Shown piece by piece: positions 40,364-49,854 of a DNA stretch of 64,000 bases (the first letter of the stretch is position 1; every line of letters begins with the position of its first letter). The position numbers were made by a program, and so were the translations under genes. Under the pieces are notes generated by a model. The model had not been told where the DNA came from. It ran no database searches and saw only the letters and a list, made by a program, of their open reading frames with translations. The stretch lies in assembly GCA_014860665.1 (NCBI GenBank), contig JACZJI010000027.1, positions 1 through 64,000 of the forward strand, given 5' to 3'. Origin of the DNA: Bacteroidales bacterium (GTDB lineage Bacteria; Bacteroidota; Bacteroidia; Bacteroidales; F082).

Positions 40364-40400
40364 ATGAGATCGCTTCGTCGGTCGCCTCCTCGAGAGGACG
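40364..40400. repeat. REP/MITE-like dispersed element, copy 2
   Basis: ATGAGATCGCTTCGTCGGTCGCCTCCTCGAGAGGACG; shares GTCGGTCGCCTCCTCG with copy 1. Confidence 0.5.
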
Positions 40401-40430
40401 CAGCGGGGCGTGACTGATTTTGTTAAACGA

Positions 40431-41936
40431 CTACCTTCTGCTAACGTAGTCAAGGTAATTGGACAGGGGATTTGAAATGCTGGTGCTGACGGATTTCATC
40501 CAGTCAATGAGTGGCTGACGATAATGTATGTAAGTATAGACTGGATTGGGGTCGTATTTGGAAAAATTATAGTCACTACGTAAATACAAATAATCGGTGG
40601 TGAGAACGGTGTAAAGGTTACCGTTATTAATTTCAGTGCCATCAGCTAAGAAAAAGCCGCCAATCGTGGTCATACCACCCATGCAAATATCACTGGCCAG
40701 AGCTACTTCTTTCAGTTGCTTTCCGGTTAGTTTAAGTTTAAGAATGGTGTTTTCAAATGGTAAGAGCCCTACAATAGTACTCAGGGTAACGGCTCCTTCC
40801 GGGATACTTTGCCTGATTCCCCCGCCATTGGTCAAGGCAACATCAGCATCAGAAAAAGAATGCAGCCAGGAGTCGCAAACCATATTTTGCATTTCTGCAG
40901 ATGTTTGATTAATGATATGGTCGGTGTAAGCTATTTGTTCTGATAATTCTTTGTCAGTTTCAGCTTTCCAGTAATCTACAATATTTTTGATGTCGGTATC
41001 AGCATTGCTACCAGTATTATCGACAATCTCATATTTGAAGTCAGAGGTCGTGGAATCGGAGGTGTGATAATTGAACTCAACCTTACCGTAGGCCTGCATA
41101 TTACTTCCGGCTTCTATCAATACCACGCCGTTGTTCATATTCAGATATTTCTGGTGGCAATGCCCGCCGCCAATGATACGGACACCATTTGCACCGGCCA
41201 CACTGACCAGATCGTTCATTTCACTGCTACACAGATGTCCGATTACCATGAGGACAGTAGCCCCATTCTTTTTAGCTTCACGGGCATATTTTGCAACAGC
41301 AGCTGAGTAACCGGTAAATTGATAGTTTGCCACATTGGCCGGAAAAGTAGATGTGGGAGTGCTTTGTGAAGCCAGACCGATAATTCCCACTTTCACTCCG
41401 TCTATTTCTTTAATGATATAGGGTTTTGCAAAATCGGGTATTGTATGAGTGGAAGTTTCCACAATATTAGATGCCAGCAAAGGAAAGGTCTGTTCAGACA
41501 ATCGTTGCTTCAGAACGCTTACTGTATAATCAAATTCGTGGTTGCCAATGGCAGCTGCATCATAATCCATGGCATTCATGACCTGAACCATCGATTTTCC
41601 CTGAAACCATGTTGAAATTGACGGTCCCGACCACATATCGCCCCCACTTAATATTAAATAGTTTTCCGATTTGTCATAACCATCATTCTTTTTCCATTGA
41701 TACATTATCCCCGAAGCCCCGGCATAATCACCCTGGGGCTCCATCCAGCCATGTTCATCATTGGTATATAAAACTGTGATATGAACTACAGAATCCTTTG
41801 TGCCTCCCGGAGGAGGCGCACTGCTTTTAGTACAACTGATGAGCGATAGAATTATCCAAATTACTGTTATATAACCTATATGCTTCACAGATGTGAAGTT
41901 TAGAACGGTATAAATATGTTTTTTAGAATAGGTCAT
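40431..41936 (-). CDS. 5'-nucleotidase/2',3'-cyclic phosphodiesterase family metallophosphatase (lipoprotein)
   Basis: ITVLYTNDEHGWMEP, GGDMWSGPSISTWFQGKSMVQVMNAMDYDAAAIGNHEFDY; C-terminal 5_nucleotid_C domain. Confidence 0.92.
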   Translation of the reverse strand: MTYSKKHIYTVLNFTSVKHIGYITVIWIILSLISCTKSSAPPPGGTKDSVVHITVLYTNDEHGWMEPQGDYAGASGIMYQWKKNDGYDKSENYLILSGGDMWSGPSISTWFQGKSMVQVMNAMDYDAAAIGNHEFDYTVSVLKQRLSEQTFPLLASNIVETSTHTIPDFAKPYIIKEIDGVKVGIIGLASQSTPTSTFPANVANYQFTGYSAAVAKYAREAKKNGATVLMVIGHLCSSEMNDLVSVAGANGVRIIGGGHCHQKYLNMNNGVVLIEAGSNMQAYGKVEFNYHTSDSTTSDFKYEIVDNTGSNADTDIKNIVDYWKAETDKELSEQIAYTDHIINQTSAEMQNMVCDSWLHSFSDADVALTNGGGIRQSIPEGAVTLSTIVGLLPFENTILKLKLTGKQLKEVALASDICMGGMTTIGGFFLADGTEINNGNLYTVLTTDYLYLRSDYNFSKYDPNPVYTYIHYRQPLIDWMKSVSTSISNPLSNYLDYVSRR

Positions 41937-42081
41937 TCGCTTATTAGTGGAGATGTAAATTTACGAAAAGATTACTTAACAAACCTAAGCAGGAAGCTTC
42001 ATGACACAAGTGACAAATGCACGCGGGTCAGTTTCTACTCAAATAAAATTGTTACACGAATTTCCGGGTTGAAAAAGAAGC

Positions 42082-42114
42082 AAAAAAAAATCCGCCGATT
42101 TTGGCGGATTTTTT
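42082..42114 (-). terminator. Terminator of VNDIPF-repeat gene 1
   Basis: ATCCGCC-gatttt-GGCGGAT with A/T runs. Confidence 0.85.
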
Positions 42115-42130
42115 ATCCCTGCGATAAAAA

Positions 42131-42634
42131 CTATTCGTTAGTGGTCAACAATTGTTTATTTGACTGAATTGAAAGGAAAACTTTTTCCGTACTGAATGGG
42201 ATGTCATCCACATATTTTTCTTCAGCAACAGCGAACACTTGCTTCAGTGCGTTTTTGCACATGCACTCCATGGCGATTTTACGGGTGTCAAAAGGGATGT
42301 CATTTACATATTTTTCTTCTGGTACTGCGAATACCTGATTCAGCGCTTCTTGACGTAAATACTCCATGGCAATTTTGTATGTGTTAAAAGGTATGTCATT
42401 TACATCTTTTTCTTCAGGAACTGCAAACTGAACCTGGGTTGCTTTTTGATATTGGACTTCAACTGCAATTTTTGCAGTATTGAAAGGAATGTCGTTAATA
42501 TATTGTTCTTCAGGAAGGACAAATTTAGCGTCGTCGGAGAGGTTGCCTGAAACAGTCTGATGGGCGGAGACTGTACCACTAAGAACTAAGAGTGCGATTG
42601 CAAACCCTGCTAAAATATTTTTTACTGTTTTCAT
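42131..42634 (-). CDS. Small secreted protein with four ~32-aa 'PEEKxVNDIPFNTxKIAME' repeats
   Basis: Signal peptide MKTVKNILAGFAIALLVLSGTVSAHQ; start re-set from 42745. Repeats: VLPEEQYINDIPFNT / VPEEKDVNDIPFNT / VPEEKYVNDIPFDT / VAEEKYVDDIPFST. Confidence 0.85.
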   Translation of the reverse strand: MKTVKNILAGFAIALLVLSGTVSAHQTVSGNLSDDAKFVLPEEQYINDIPFNTAKIAVEVQYQKATQVQFAVPEEKDVNDIPFNTYKIAMEYLRQEALNQVFAVPEEKYVNDIPFDTRKIAMECMCKNALKQVFAVAEEKYVDDIPFSTEKVFLSIQSNKQLLTTNE

Positions 42635-42672
42635 CCTTTTGTTATTTAAACGTTGTCTTGTACTATCTAAAG

Positions 42673-42690
42673 CTCCAGTACTGTGCCAAA
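42673..42690 (-). promoter_or_regulatory. sigma54-like -24/-12 promoter, TTTGGCAC-AGTAC-TGGAG
   Basis: TGGCAC (rc of 42683-42688) plus GG-N10-G spacing; ~27 bp from inferred start site to ATG; same layout as paralogue 2. -12 lacks the canonical C. Confidence 0.45.
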
Positions 42691-42765
42691 ATTTGTAAAC
42701 TATAGATATACAATCAGATATGACATAATCATGCAGCGGTAACATTAAAATGTTTTCTAAGAAAT

Positions 42766-42794
42766 GAACGGTATTGTTCGCTAATGAACAGAAC
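42766..42794. promoter_or_regulatory. Upstream element GAAC-N6-GTTC-N6-GAAC-A-GAAC
   Basis: GAACggtattGTTCgctaatGAACaGAAC, 10-bp phasing; conserved upstream of paralogue 2. Confidence 0.55.
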
Positions 42795-43014
42795 TATTAT
42801 TTGAAGATTCCCACATGAAGTTAGAAGTCATATTGCTTCCGTTTCAGGGATGCGAAATAAGGCACACGCTATTGAAGCACATGTCTTTTGATTTTGTCTA
42901 AAGTTGTAAATTTTGGCATTTTGGCTCACCAGTTATAAACTGGCTAGAGCGGGGTTTTTGATTTGAGTAGCAAATCAAAACTCTTGTACAAGTTTCTGTC
43001 TGTAAAAAGAAAGC

Positions 43015-43047
43015 AAAAAAAAATCCGCCTCCTAAGGCGGATTTTTT
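43015..43047 (-). terminator. Terminator of VNDIPF-repeat gene 2
   Basis: ATCCGCC-tcctaa-GGCGGAT; near copy of the terminator at 42082. Confidence 0.85.
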
Positions 43048-43064
43048 ATCCCTGTGATTAAAAA

Positions 43065-43475
43065 CTATTCGTTAGTGGTTAACAATTGTTTATTTGTCTG
43101 AATTGAGAGGAAAACTTTTTCTGTGCTGAATGGGATGTCATTCACATCTTTTTCTGCAGCGACTGCGAACACTTGAGTCATAGCCTTTTGATGCAAATAC
43201 GCCATGGCAATTTCCTGCGTGTTAAAAGGAATGTCATTTACATCTTTTTCTTCAGGAACGGCGAACTGAACCTGAATGGCTTTTTGATATTGAGCTTCAA
43301 CAGCAATTTTTGCTGTGTTGAAAGGAATATCGTTGACATATTGTTCTTCAGGGAGCAAAAATGAAGTGTTTTCAGAGTGGTTGATTGAGAGAGTCTGATG
43401 TGCAAAGGCTGTGCCACTAAGAACTAAGAGTGCGATTGCAAATGCTGCTAAAATATTTTTTATTGTTTTCATCAT
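43065..43475 (-). CDS. Small secreted protein with three VNDIPF repeats (paralogue of 42131..42634)
   Basis: MMKTIKNILAAFAIALLVLSGTAFAHQ; LLPEEQYVNDIPFNT / VPEEKDVNDIPFNT / VAAEKDVNDIPFST; identical C-terminus NKQLLTTNE. Confidence 0.85.
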   Translation of the reverse strand: MMKTIKNILAAFAIALLVLSGTAFAHQTLSINHSENTSFLLPEEQYVNDIPFNTAKIAVEAQYQKAIQVQFAVPEEKDVNDIPFNTQEIAMAYLHQKAMTQVFAVAAEKDVNDIPFSTEKVFLSIQTNKQLLTTNE

Positions 43476-43511
43476 TTTATTATTTTAAACGTCGTCTTGT
43501 ACTATTGAAAC

Positions 43512-43529
43512 ATCTAGTACTGTGCCAAA
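43512..43529 (-). promoter_or_regulatory. sigma54-like promoter, TTTGGCAC-AGTAC-TAGAT
   Basis: TGGCACAGTACT shared with the gene 1 promoter; same distance to ATG. Confidence 0.45.
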
Positions 43530-43604
43530 CTTTGTAACAATCAATAATACAATTAAATACGGTATTATCAAGTGTCGTTAACCGGAGAATGGTTTCTAGG
43601 AAGT

Positions 43605-43628
43605 GAACGCTATTGTTCACTAATGAAC
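43605..43628. promoter_or_regulatory. Upstream element GAAC-N6-GTTC-N6-GAAC (copy 2)
   Basis: GAACgctattGTTCactaatGAAC. Confidence 0.55.
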
Positions 43629-43821
43629 AGAATAATTTTTCAAATTGTTGAGCGATTTTTTGGAAATGACATAGGCTTTTGTCGGAAGGAAATAGCTGGA
43701 TATTTCTTATTTTGCTTTATCGCTTTACTCAAGACAAAGAAGACATAGTTTAAGTGTTACTACTTGTAGTCTGGAACTTTTGCTCAGCCCAGATCTTACC
43801 TCTGAACGGTAGAGAACAAAC

Positions 43822-43853
43822 AAAAAAAGCCGGGATTTAACCCCGGCTTTTTT
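43822..43853 (-). terminator. Terminator of ppdK
   Basis: AGCCGGG...CCCGGCT + T run. Confidence 0.85.
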
Positions 43854-43874
43854 ATCATTCAAGTGAAAGAAATC

Positions 43875-46622
43875 TTAGTGTTTTTTCTTCCAGCTTTTTT
43901 TGTTCATAATAGCAGCTTGTGCAGCAGCCAGGCGTGCGATCGGCACACGGTAAGGTGAGCAGCTCACGTAGTTCAAACCTGCACGGTGGCAGAATTCGAT
44001 AGAACTGGGTTCGCCACCATGTTCACCGCAAATACCCAATTTGATTTTCTTGCGGGTCTTGCGTCCTTTTTTCACAGCCATTTCAACCAACTGGCCAACG
44101 CCTTCCTGATCGAGAACCTGGAAAGGATCGTTTTTCAGAAGACCTTTTTCAATGTAAACCGGCAGGAATTTTCCGGCGTCATCACGTGAATAGCCAAAGG
44201 TCATCTGGGTCAGGTCGTTGGTACCGAAGGAGAAAAACTCTGCGGATTCAGCAATTTTGTCAGCGGTCAAAGCAGCGCGGGGTACTTCAATCATGGTACC
44301 TACCATATAGTCGATGGTTTCGCCTCTTTCTTCGAAGACTTTTGCAATGGTTTCGCGAACGATCTTTTCCTGAAGTTTCAACTCAGCGATGGTTCCAACC
44401 AAAGGAATCATGATTTCAGGATGAGCTTCAATCTTACGTTTTTTCAGATTCAAAGCAGCTTCGATGATAGCGCGGCTCTGCATTTCTGTGATTTCAGGAT
44501 AGGTATTTCCCAAACGGCAGCCACGGTGTCCGAGCATAGGATTAACTTCGCTCAGTTCTTCTACTTTGGCTTTGATAGCCTGAGCAGAAACACCCATTAC
44601 ATCAGCCATTTCCTGTTGACCTTTGTCATCATGAGGAACAAATTCGTGCAGGGGAGGATCGAGCAAACGAACAGTTACCGGAAGTCCTTCCATAGCTTCA
44701 AAGATTCCTTCGAAGTCAGTACGCTGGATGGGAAGTAATTTATCCAAAGCTTTTCTTCTTCCTGCTTCATCTTCAGCAAGGATCATTTCACGCATAGCGA
44801 TAATTTTGTCGCCACCGAAGAACATGTGTTCTGTACGGCAGAGTCCGATTCCCTGGGCGCCGAAGTCACGAGCCACCTGTGCGTCATGAGGAGTATCGGC
44901 GTTTGTACGAACATACAGGTCGGCTTTTTTATCAGCCAGTTTCATCAACTTGCCGAAATCGCCGCTCATTTCAGGATCAACGGTCTTGATCATGCCGTCG
45001 TAAACCTGACCTGTGCTACCATTCAAGGAAATGAAATCACCTTCTTTATAAGCTTTGCCGTCCATTTCCAGTGTGCGGTTTTTGTAGTTGATCTTAATGC
45101 TTCCTGCACCTGAAACGCAGCATTTACCCATACCACGTGCAACAACAGCAGCGTGAGAGGTCATTCCACCACGGGCGGTAAGAATACCTTCAGCTGTGTT
45201 CATACCTTTCAGGTCTTCAGGGGAAGTTTCGATACGAACTAAAACCACTTTTTTGCCTTTGGCAGCTTCTTTCTCTGCATCGTCAGCATGAAAAACAATC
45301 TGACCTGTAGCAGCTCCTGGAGAAGCGGGCAGACCTTTTGCCATCACTTTGGCTGAAGCAACAGCTTCTTTATCGAAAACAGGGTGTAATAATTCATCCA
45401 GTTTATCAGGTTCGATACGCATCAAAGCTTCATCTTTGGTGATGAGTTTTTCGCGAAGCAGGTCCATGGCAATTTTTACCATAGCAGCACCGGTACGTTT
45501 TCCGTTACGGGTCTGTAACAGCCAGAGTTTACCATCCTGAATGGTGAATTCCAGATCCTGCATGTCACGATAGTGGTTTTCCAGATTTTTCTGAGTTTGG
45601 AAAAGATCTTTGAAAACAACAGGCATGGATTCTTCAAGTGAAGGATATTTTGAAGCTCTTTCTTCTTCAGAAACACCGGCCAGTTTAGCCCAGCGGTAAG
45701 CACCTTCTTTGGTGATCTGTTGCGGGGTACGGATACCGGCAACAACGTCTTCGCCCTGAGCGTCGATAAGATATTCACCTGTAAACATGTTTTCGCCGGT
45801 AGCAGCATCACGAGTAAAGGCGACACCGGTAGCTGAACTTTTGCCCATGTTACCAAACACCATGGCCTGAACGTTTACAGCGGTTCCCCATTCATCGGGA
45901 ATTTTATTCAGTTTCCTGTAAAGGATGGCTCTTTCGTTCATCCAGCTGTCGAAAACAGCAATGATGGCGCCCCAGAGCTGTTCCCACGGATCTTCAGGGA
46001 AATCTTTACCGGTTTGTTTTTTAACAGCAGATTTAAACGACGCTACAAGTTCTTTCAGGTCATCAGCAGAAAGTTCTGTGTCAAGTTTTGCCCCGCGTTT
46101 TTCTTTTAGTTCATCAATAATAACTTCAAAGGGATCTTCATCTTCTTTTGATTCGGGTTTCATTCCCAAAACCACATCGCCGTACATCTGAACGAAACGA
46201 CGGTAAGAATCCCATGCAAAACGAGGATTTCCTGATTTTTTGGCAATACCGGAAACGGCTTTGTCATTCAACCCGAGGTTCAATACGGTGTCCATCATAC
46301 CAGGCATGGAAGCACGTGCACCTGAACGTACAGAAACCAAAAGAGGATCGTTCTGGTCACCAAATTTGGTTCCCATAATATTTTCGACATGATGAATTCC
46401 GTTGATAACTTCTTCTTTGATTAAACCGATGGCATAATCGCGTCCTTTTTCATTGTACATAGTACAAACTTCAGTCGTGATGGTGAAACCTGGAGGAACG
46501 GGCACACCGATAAGGTTCATCTCGGCCAGATTGGCGCCTTTACCGCCAAGGAGGTTTTTCATCTGTGCATTCCCTTCAGCTTTGCGATCGCCAAAGAGAT
46601 AAACATTCTTCGTTTTAGACAT
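43875..46622 (-). CDS. ppdK: Pyruvate, phosphate dikinase
   Basis: 915 aa; [49 protein letters not shown] (catalytic His), C-terminal [17 protein letters not shown]. Confidence 0.98.
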   Translation of the reverse strand: MSKTKNVYLFGDRKAEGNAQMKNLLGGKGANLAEMNLIGVPVPPGFTITTEVCTMYNEKGRDYAIGLIKEEVINGIHHVENIMGTKFGDQNDPLLVSVRSGARASMPGMMDTVLNLGLNDKAVSGIAKKSGNPRFAWDSYRRFVQMYGDVVLGMKPESKEDEDPFEVIIDELKEKRGAKLDTELSADDLKELVASFKSAVKKQTGKDFPEDPWEQLWGAIIAVFDSWMNERAILYRKLNKIPDEWGTAVNVQAMVFGNMGKSSATGVAFTRDAATGENMFTGEYLIDAQGEDVVAGIRTPQQITKEGAYRWAKLAGVSEEERASKYPSLEESMPVVFKDLFQTQKNLENHYRDMQDLEFTIQDGKLWLLQTRNGKRTGAAMVKIAMDLLREKLITKDEALMRIEPDKLDELLHPVFDKEAVASAKVMAKGLPASPGAATGQIVFHADDAEKEAAKGKKVVLVRIETSPEDLKGMNTAEGILTARGGMTSHAAVVARGMGKCCVSGAGSIKINYKNRTLEMDGKAYKEGDFISLNGSTGQVYDGMIKTVDPEMSGDFGKLMKLADKKADLYVRTNADTPHDAQVARDFGAQGIGLCRTEHMFFGGDKIIAMREMILAEDEAGRRKALDKLLPIQRTDFEGIFEAMEGLPVTVRLLDPPLHEFVPHDDKGQQEMADVMGVSAQAIKAKVEELSEVNPMLGHRGCRLGNTYPEITEMQSRAIIEAALNLKKRKIEAHPEIMIPLVGTIAELKLQEKIVRETIAKVFEERGETIDYMVGTMIEVPRAALTADKIAESAEFFSFGTNDLTQMTFGYSRDDAGKFLPVYIEKGLLKNDPFQVLDQEGVGQLVEMAVKKGRKTRKKIKLGICGEHGGEPSSIEFCHRAGLNYVSCSPYRVPIARLAAAQAAIMNKKSWKKKH

Positions 46623-46913
46623 TTTGTTTTGAATTATTTAAAATTAGAATTGCGTTCTGTATAGAGGCAACAAAGATAGCAAAATCCTGTTAGCAAGGGA
46701 ATCCCGCAATCTCCATTACCGTTAAGAAAAGTCAATTTCATCAGCTTTTTGGAATCATGAACGAAATTAAGTGATTCAATCGTTTGCAATAAGGAAAAAT
46801 TATTTTTCCTGGTAAATTTTTTCTATTTCTTTCTAAGGTAGTAAATTGGCTCGTATTTTATTTAAAATCATTAAAACTTAGTCGTTTTTCCGGTTTTTCT
46901 CACCCCAAATTGC

Positions 46914-46921
46914 TAAGTTTG
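46914..46921 (+). promoter_or_regulatory. -7 element TAAGTTTG upstream of the LKR gene
   Basis: TAnnTTTG match 15 bp before ATG. Confidence 0.45.
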
Positions 46922-46936
46922 TCCCTCTCAAAATAA

Positions 46937-48253
46937 ATGGACAATATGAGGCATAAAATTGGAATTCGTTACGAAGATAAATACGTGTTGGAGAAACGCG
47001 TTCCCTTAATCCCAAAACATGTAAAGCAACTCACAGATAAAGGTATTGAAGTAGAAGTGGTTCCTTCGGAAAAGAGAATCTTTAAGGACGAAGAATACCG
47101 AAAAGTCGGGGCTCTTATCAAAGAAGAACCTATGGATGCTGATATCATTCTTGGTGTAAAGGAAATGCCGCTGGATTATTTCAAACCTTACAGTACATAC
47201 CTCTTTTTTAGTCATACCATCAAAGGACAATCATACAATATGCCACTCCTCAGGAGCATGATGGAACATAAAGTCAATCTTATTGATTATGAGCGTATCG
47301 TTGATGAAAAGGGGAGAAGACTTATCTTTTTTGGAAGGTTTGCAGGGCTGGCAGGTATGATAAATTCATTGTGGTCGCTTGGGCAGCGCCTGAAGGTAAA
47401 AGGGATTATGACTCCATTTATGGATCTGCAGCAATCGCACAATTATGATTCATTAGAAGAAGCCAGGGCAGCTGTTTCAAAAGTGGGGCAGGAGATCGCC
47501 AGAAATGGGTTGCCGGAGGAATTGAAGCCTTTAGTTATTGGTATTACAGGTTACGGACATGTATCAGGCGGAGCACAGGAAATTCTGAATTTATTACCGA
47601 TTATTGAGATATCACCAGCGGATTTACAGAAGCTGAAAGGGCTCAAAAAAATTCCTTCCAATGTTCTGTATAAAGTCGTCTTTAAAGAGGAGCATCTTGC
47701 TAAACCTATTTCAAAGGGAAAAGAATTTGACTTACAGGAATATTATGATCATCCTGAAAGATTTAAGGGTGTTTTTGAACAGTACCTGCCGAACCTGTCG
47801 GTATTGATGAATTGTATGTATTGGGATACGAGATATCCGAGAATTGTTACCAAAGATTATCTGGAAAAGGCATATCAGCAAAAGAATTTAAAATTAGAGG
47901 TAATTGGAGATATTACCTGTGATCCTGATGGTTCTGTGGAGATTACGCATAAAGGAACTCCTATAAGTAATCCTGTATTTGTCTATAATCCACTCACAAA
48001 AGAACCATTATCCGGCTTTGAAGGTGAAGGCGTTTTAGTGATGGCAGTGGATATTCTGCCGAGCGAATTACCACGTGAATCGTCCATTGCTTTCAGCGAA
48101 GCCCTGATTCAATTCCTTTCGCAACTTGTGACAGCTGATCTGGATGTGATGTTTCAGGACCTCAATATCCCGGCACCATTAAAGAGAGCCATGGTACTGC
48201 ATCGTGGAAAACTCACTCCTGACTATGAGTATTTAAACCAATACATAAGCTAA
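46937..48253 (+). CDS. Lysine-ketoglutarate reductase-type protein (N-terminal AlaDh_PNT; LKR half of AASS)
   Basis: IGIRYEDKYVLEKRVPLIPKHVKQL, FFSHTIKGQSYNMPLLRSMMEHKVNLIDYERIVD, ITGYGHVSGGAQEIL. Confidence 0.88.
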   Translation: MDNMRHKIGIRYEDKYVLEKRVPLIPKHVKQLTDKGIEVEVVPSEKRIFKDEEYRKVGALIKEEPMDADIILGVKEMPLDYFKPYSTYLFFSHTIKGQSYNMPLLRSMMEHKVNLIDYERIVDEKGRRLIFFGRFAGLAGMINSLWSLGQRLKVKGIMTPFMDLQQSHNYDSLEEARAAVSKVGQEIARNGLPEELKPLVIGITGYGHVSGGAQEILNLLPIIEISPADLQKLKGLKKIPSNVLYKVVFKEEHLAKPISKGKEFDLQEYYDHPERFKGVFEQYLPNLSVLMNCMYWDTRYPRIVTKDYLEKAYQQKNLKLEVIGDITCDPDGSVEITHKGTPISNPVFVYNPLTKEPLSGFEGEGVLVMAVDILPSELPRESSIAFSEALIQFLSQLVTADLDVMFQDLNIPAPLKRAMVLHRGKLTPDYEYLNQYIS

Positions 48254-48349
48254 TTCTGGTTTTAAGAGTTTCTTTTACATTTTTGAATAAGACATAATCC
48301 TTTTTAATTTTATAGTTCTGTTATCATTAATGATGAAAATTAAGACATT

Positions 48350-49693
48350 ATGAAAGACATTTTGGTTTTGGGGGCAGGATTATCTACCACCAGTTTGATC
48401 CAATATTTGTTGAATAATTCAACGGTTTACGATTGGAATATTACTGTTGCCGATCTTGATAAGAATCTTGCTACAAAAAAAGTTCATGGTCATGAGAGAG
48501 GAAAGGCAATTTCCTTTGATATCAATGATGATGTTGCGAGTTCGAAAACCATTGCGGAAGCTGATATTGTGGTTTCCATGTTACCCGCTTTCATGCATCA
48601 CCTGGTTGCCAAAAAATGCGTGGAGTTGCGCAAACCGATGCTTACGGCTTCCTATGCAACTGATGACATGAAAGCCTTTGATGAGCCGGCTCAAAAGGCC
48701 GGTATTCCAATTTTGATGGAGTTAGGTGTTGATCCCGGTATCGATCACATGTCTGCCATGCGGATCATCAATCGTATTAAAAACCTTGGGGGTGAGATTC
48801 TTTCATTTTATTCTTTTACCGGAGGCCTGGTTGCTCCGGAAAGCGATAACAACCCCTGGAATTATAAACTGACATGGAACCCCAGAAACGTTGTTATGGC
48901 CGGTAACGGTGTTTCCAAATTCATTCAGCAGGGAAGCTATAAATACATCCCTTACTACAGGTTATTTGAAAGGACACTGAAACGTAAGATTTTGAATTAC
49001 GGTGAATTTGAAGCCTATGCAAACCGCGATTCTTTAAGCTACCGTGAAATTTACGGTCTAAAAGACATTCCCACTATGTATCGCGGAACGCTTCGTCGTC
49101 CGGGATATGCCAAAGCATGGAATGTTTTCGTGAAACTGGGAGCTACCGATGACACATATAAGATCGAGAATTCTGAAAACATGACTTACCGTGATTTCAT
49201 CAATTCGTTTATGCAATATGAACCCAATGTTCCTGTGGAAGTAAAACTACAGAATTATAGTGAAGACGCTGCAGACCCGGTCGTTTTTGAAAAATTAAAA
49301 TGGCTTGGCATTTTTGATAAACGAAAAATCGGTTTAAAAAATGCTACCCCTGCCCAGATTCTTCAGAAACTTATTATGGAGAAATGGAAACTGGACCCCG
49401 ATGACAAAGATATGCTGATCATGCAACATGAGTTCAAGTATCGGCTCGGCGATGAGAATAAAATGATCGTTTCTGCTATGGCTATTATAGGAGAGAGCCA
49501 GGAGGAAACGGCTATGGCTAAGACAGTGGGATTGCCATTAGGAATAGCCACCAAACTACTCGCTACCGGAAAGATTAATATAACGGGAATTCAAAGGCCC
49601 ATTGCCGCTGAAATTTATGAACCGATTCTTAAGGAACTTGAAAGTTTCGGAATAACTTTCAAGGAATCCGAATATCTTGTTGATGCATCTTAG
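48350..49693 (+). CDS. Saccharopine dehydrogenase (SDH half of AASS)
   Basis: ILVLGAGLSTTSLIQYLL, ELGVDPGIDHMSAMRIINRIKNLGGEILSFYSFTGGLVAPESDNNPWNYKLTWNPRNV. Confidence 0.92.
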   Translation: MKDILVLGAGLSTTSLIQYLLNNSTVYDWNITVADLDKNLATKKVHGHERGKAISFDINDDVASSKTIAEADIVVSMLPAFMHHLVAKKCVELRKPMLTASYATDDMKAFDEPAQKAGIPILMELGVDPGIDHMSAMRIINRIKNLGGEILSFYSFTGGLVAPESDNNPWNYKLTWNPRNVVMAGNGVSKFIQQGSYKYIPYYRLFERTLKRKILNYGEFEAYANRDSLSYREIYGLKDIPTMYRGTLRRPGYAKAWNVFVKLGATDDTYKIENSENMTYRDFINSFMQYEPNVPVEVKLQNYSEDAADPVVFEKLKWLGIFDKRKIGLKNATPAQILQKLIMEKWKLDPDDKDMLIMQHEFKYRLGDENKMIVSAMAIIGESQEETAMAKTVGLPLGIATKLLATGKINITGIQRPIAAEIYEPILKELESFGITFKESEYLVDAS

Positions 49694-49829
49694 AAGAGAA
49701 AAGTTCAAAGGTTTAAAAGTTCAAAAGTCCGAAGGTATTGTGCTTAGAGGTTTTTGGACATAACTAAGTTATCATCTGCGACCGTTTGACTACTGTTATG
49801 ACGATTGTCTGACTTCGACCCACTTTTAT

Positions 49830-49837
49830 TATTTTTG
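49830..49837 (+). promoter_or_regulatory. -7 element TATTTTTG upstream of djlA-like gene
   Basis: TAnnTTTG match 18 bp before ATG. Confidence 0.45.
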
Positions 49838-49854
49838 CCGCTTTAATTTACGTC

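Noticed and set aside
42905-42960. TTTTGGCATTTTGGCTCACC and CCAGTTATAAACTGG between the two VNDIPF genes
   Set aside because: Box lacks GG-N10-G spacing and has no gene in the right orientation. The small palindrome is short and may be incidental.
45476-45856. 126-aa minus ORF in ppdK region
   Set aside because: Alternate frame on the same strand as ppdK; low-complexity Val/Leu/Lys-rich translation.
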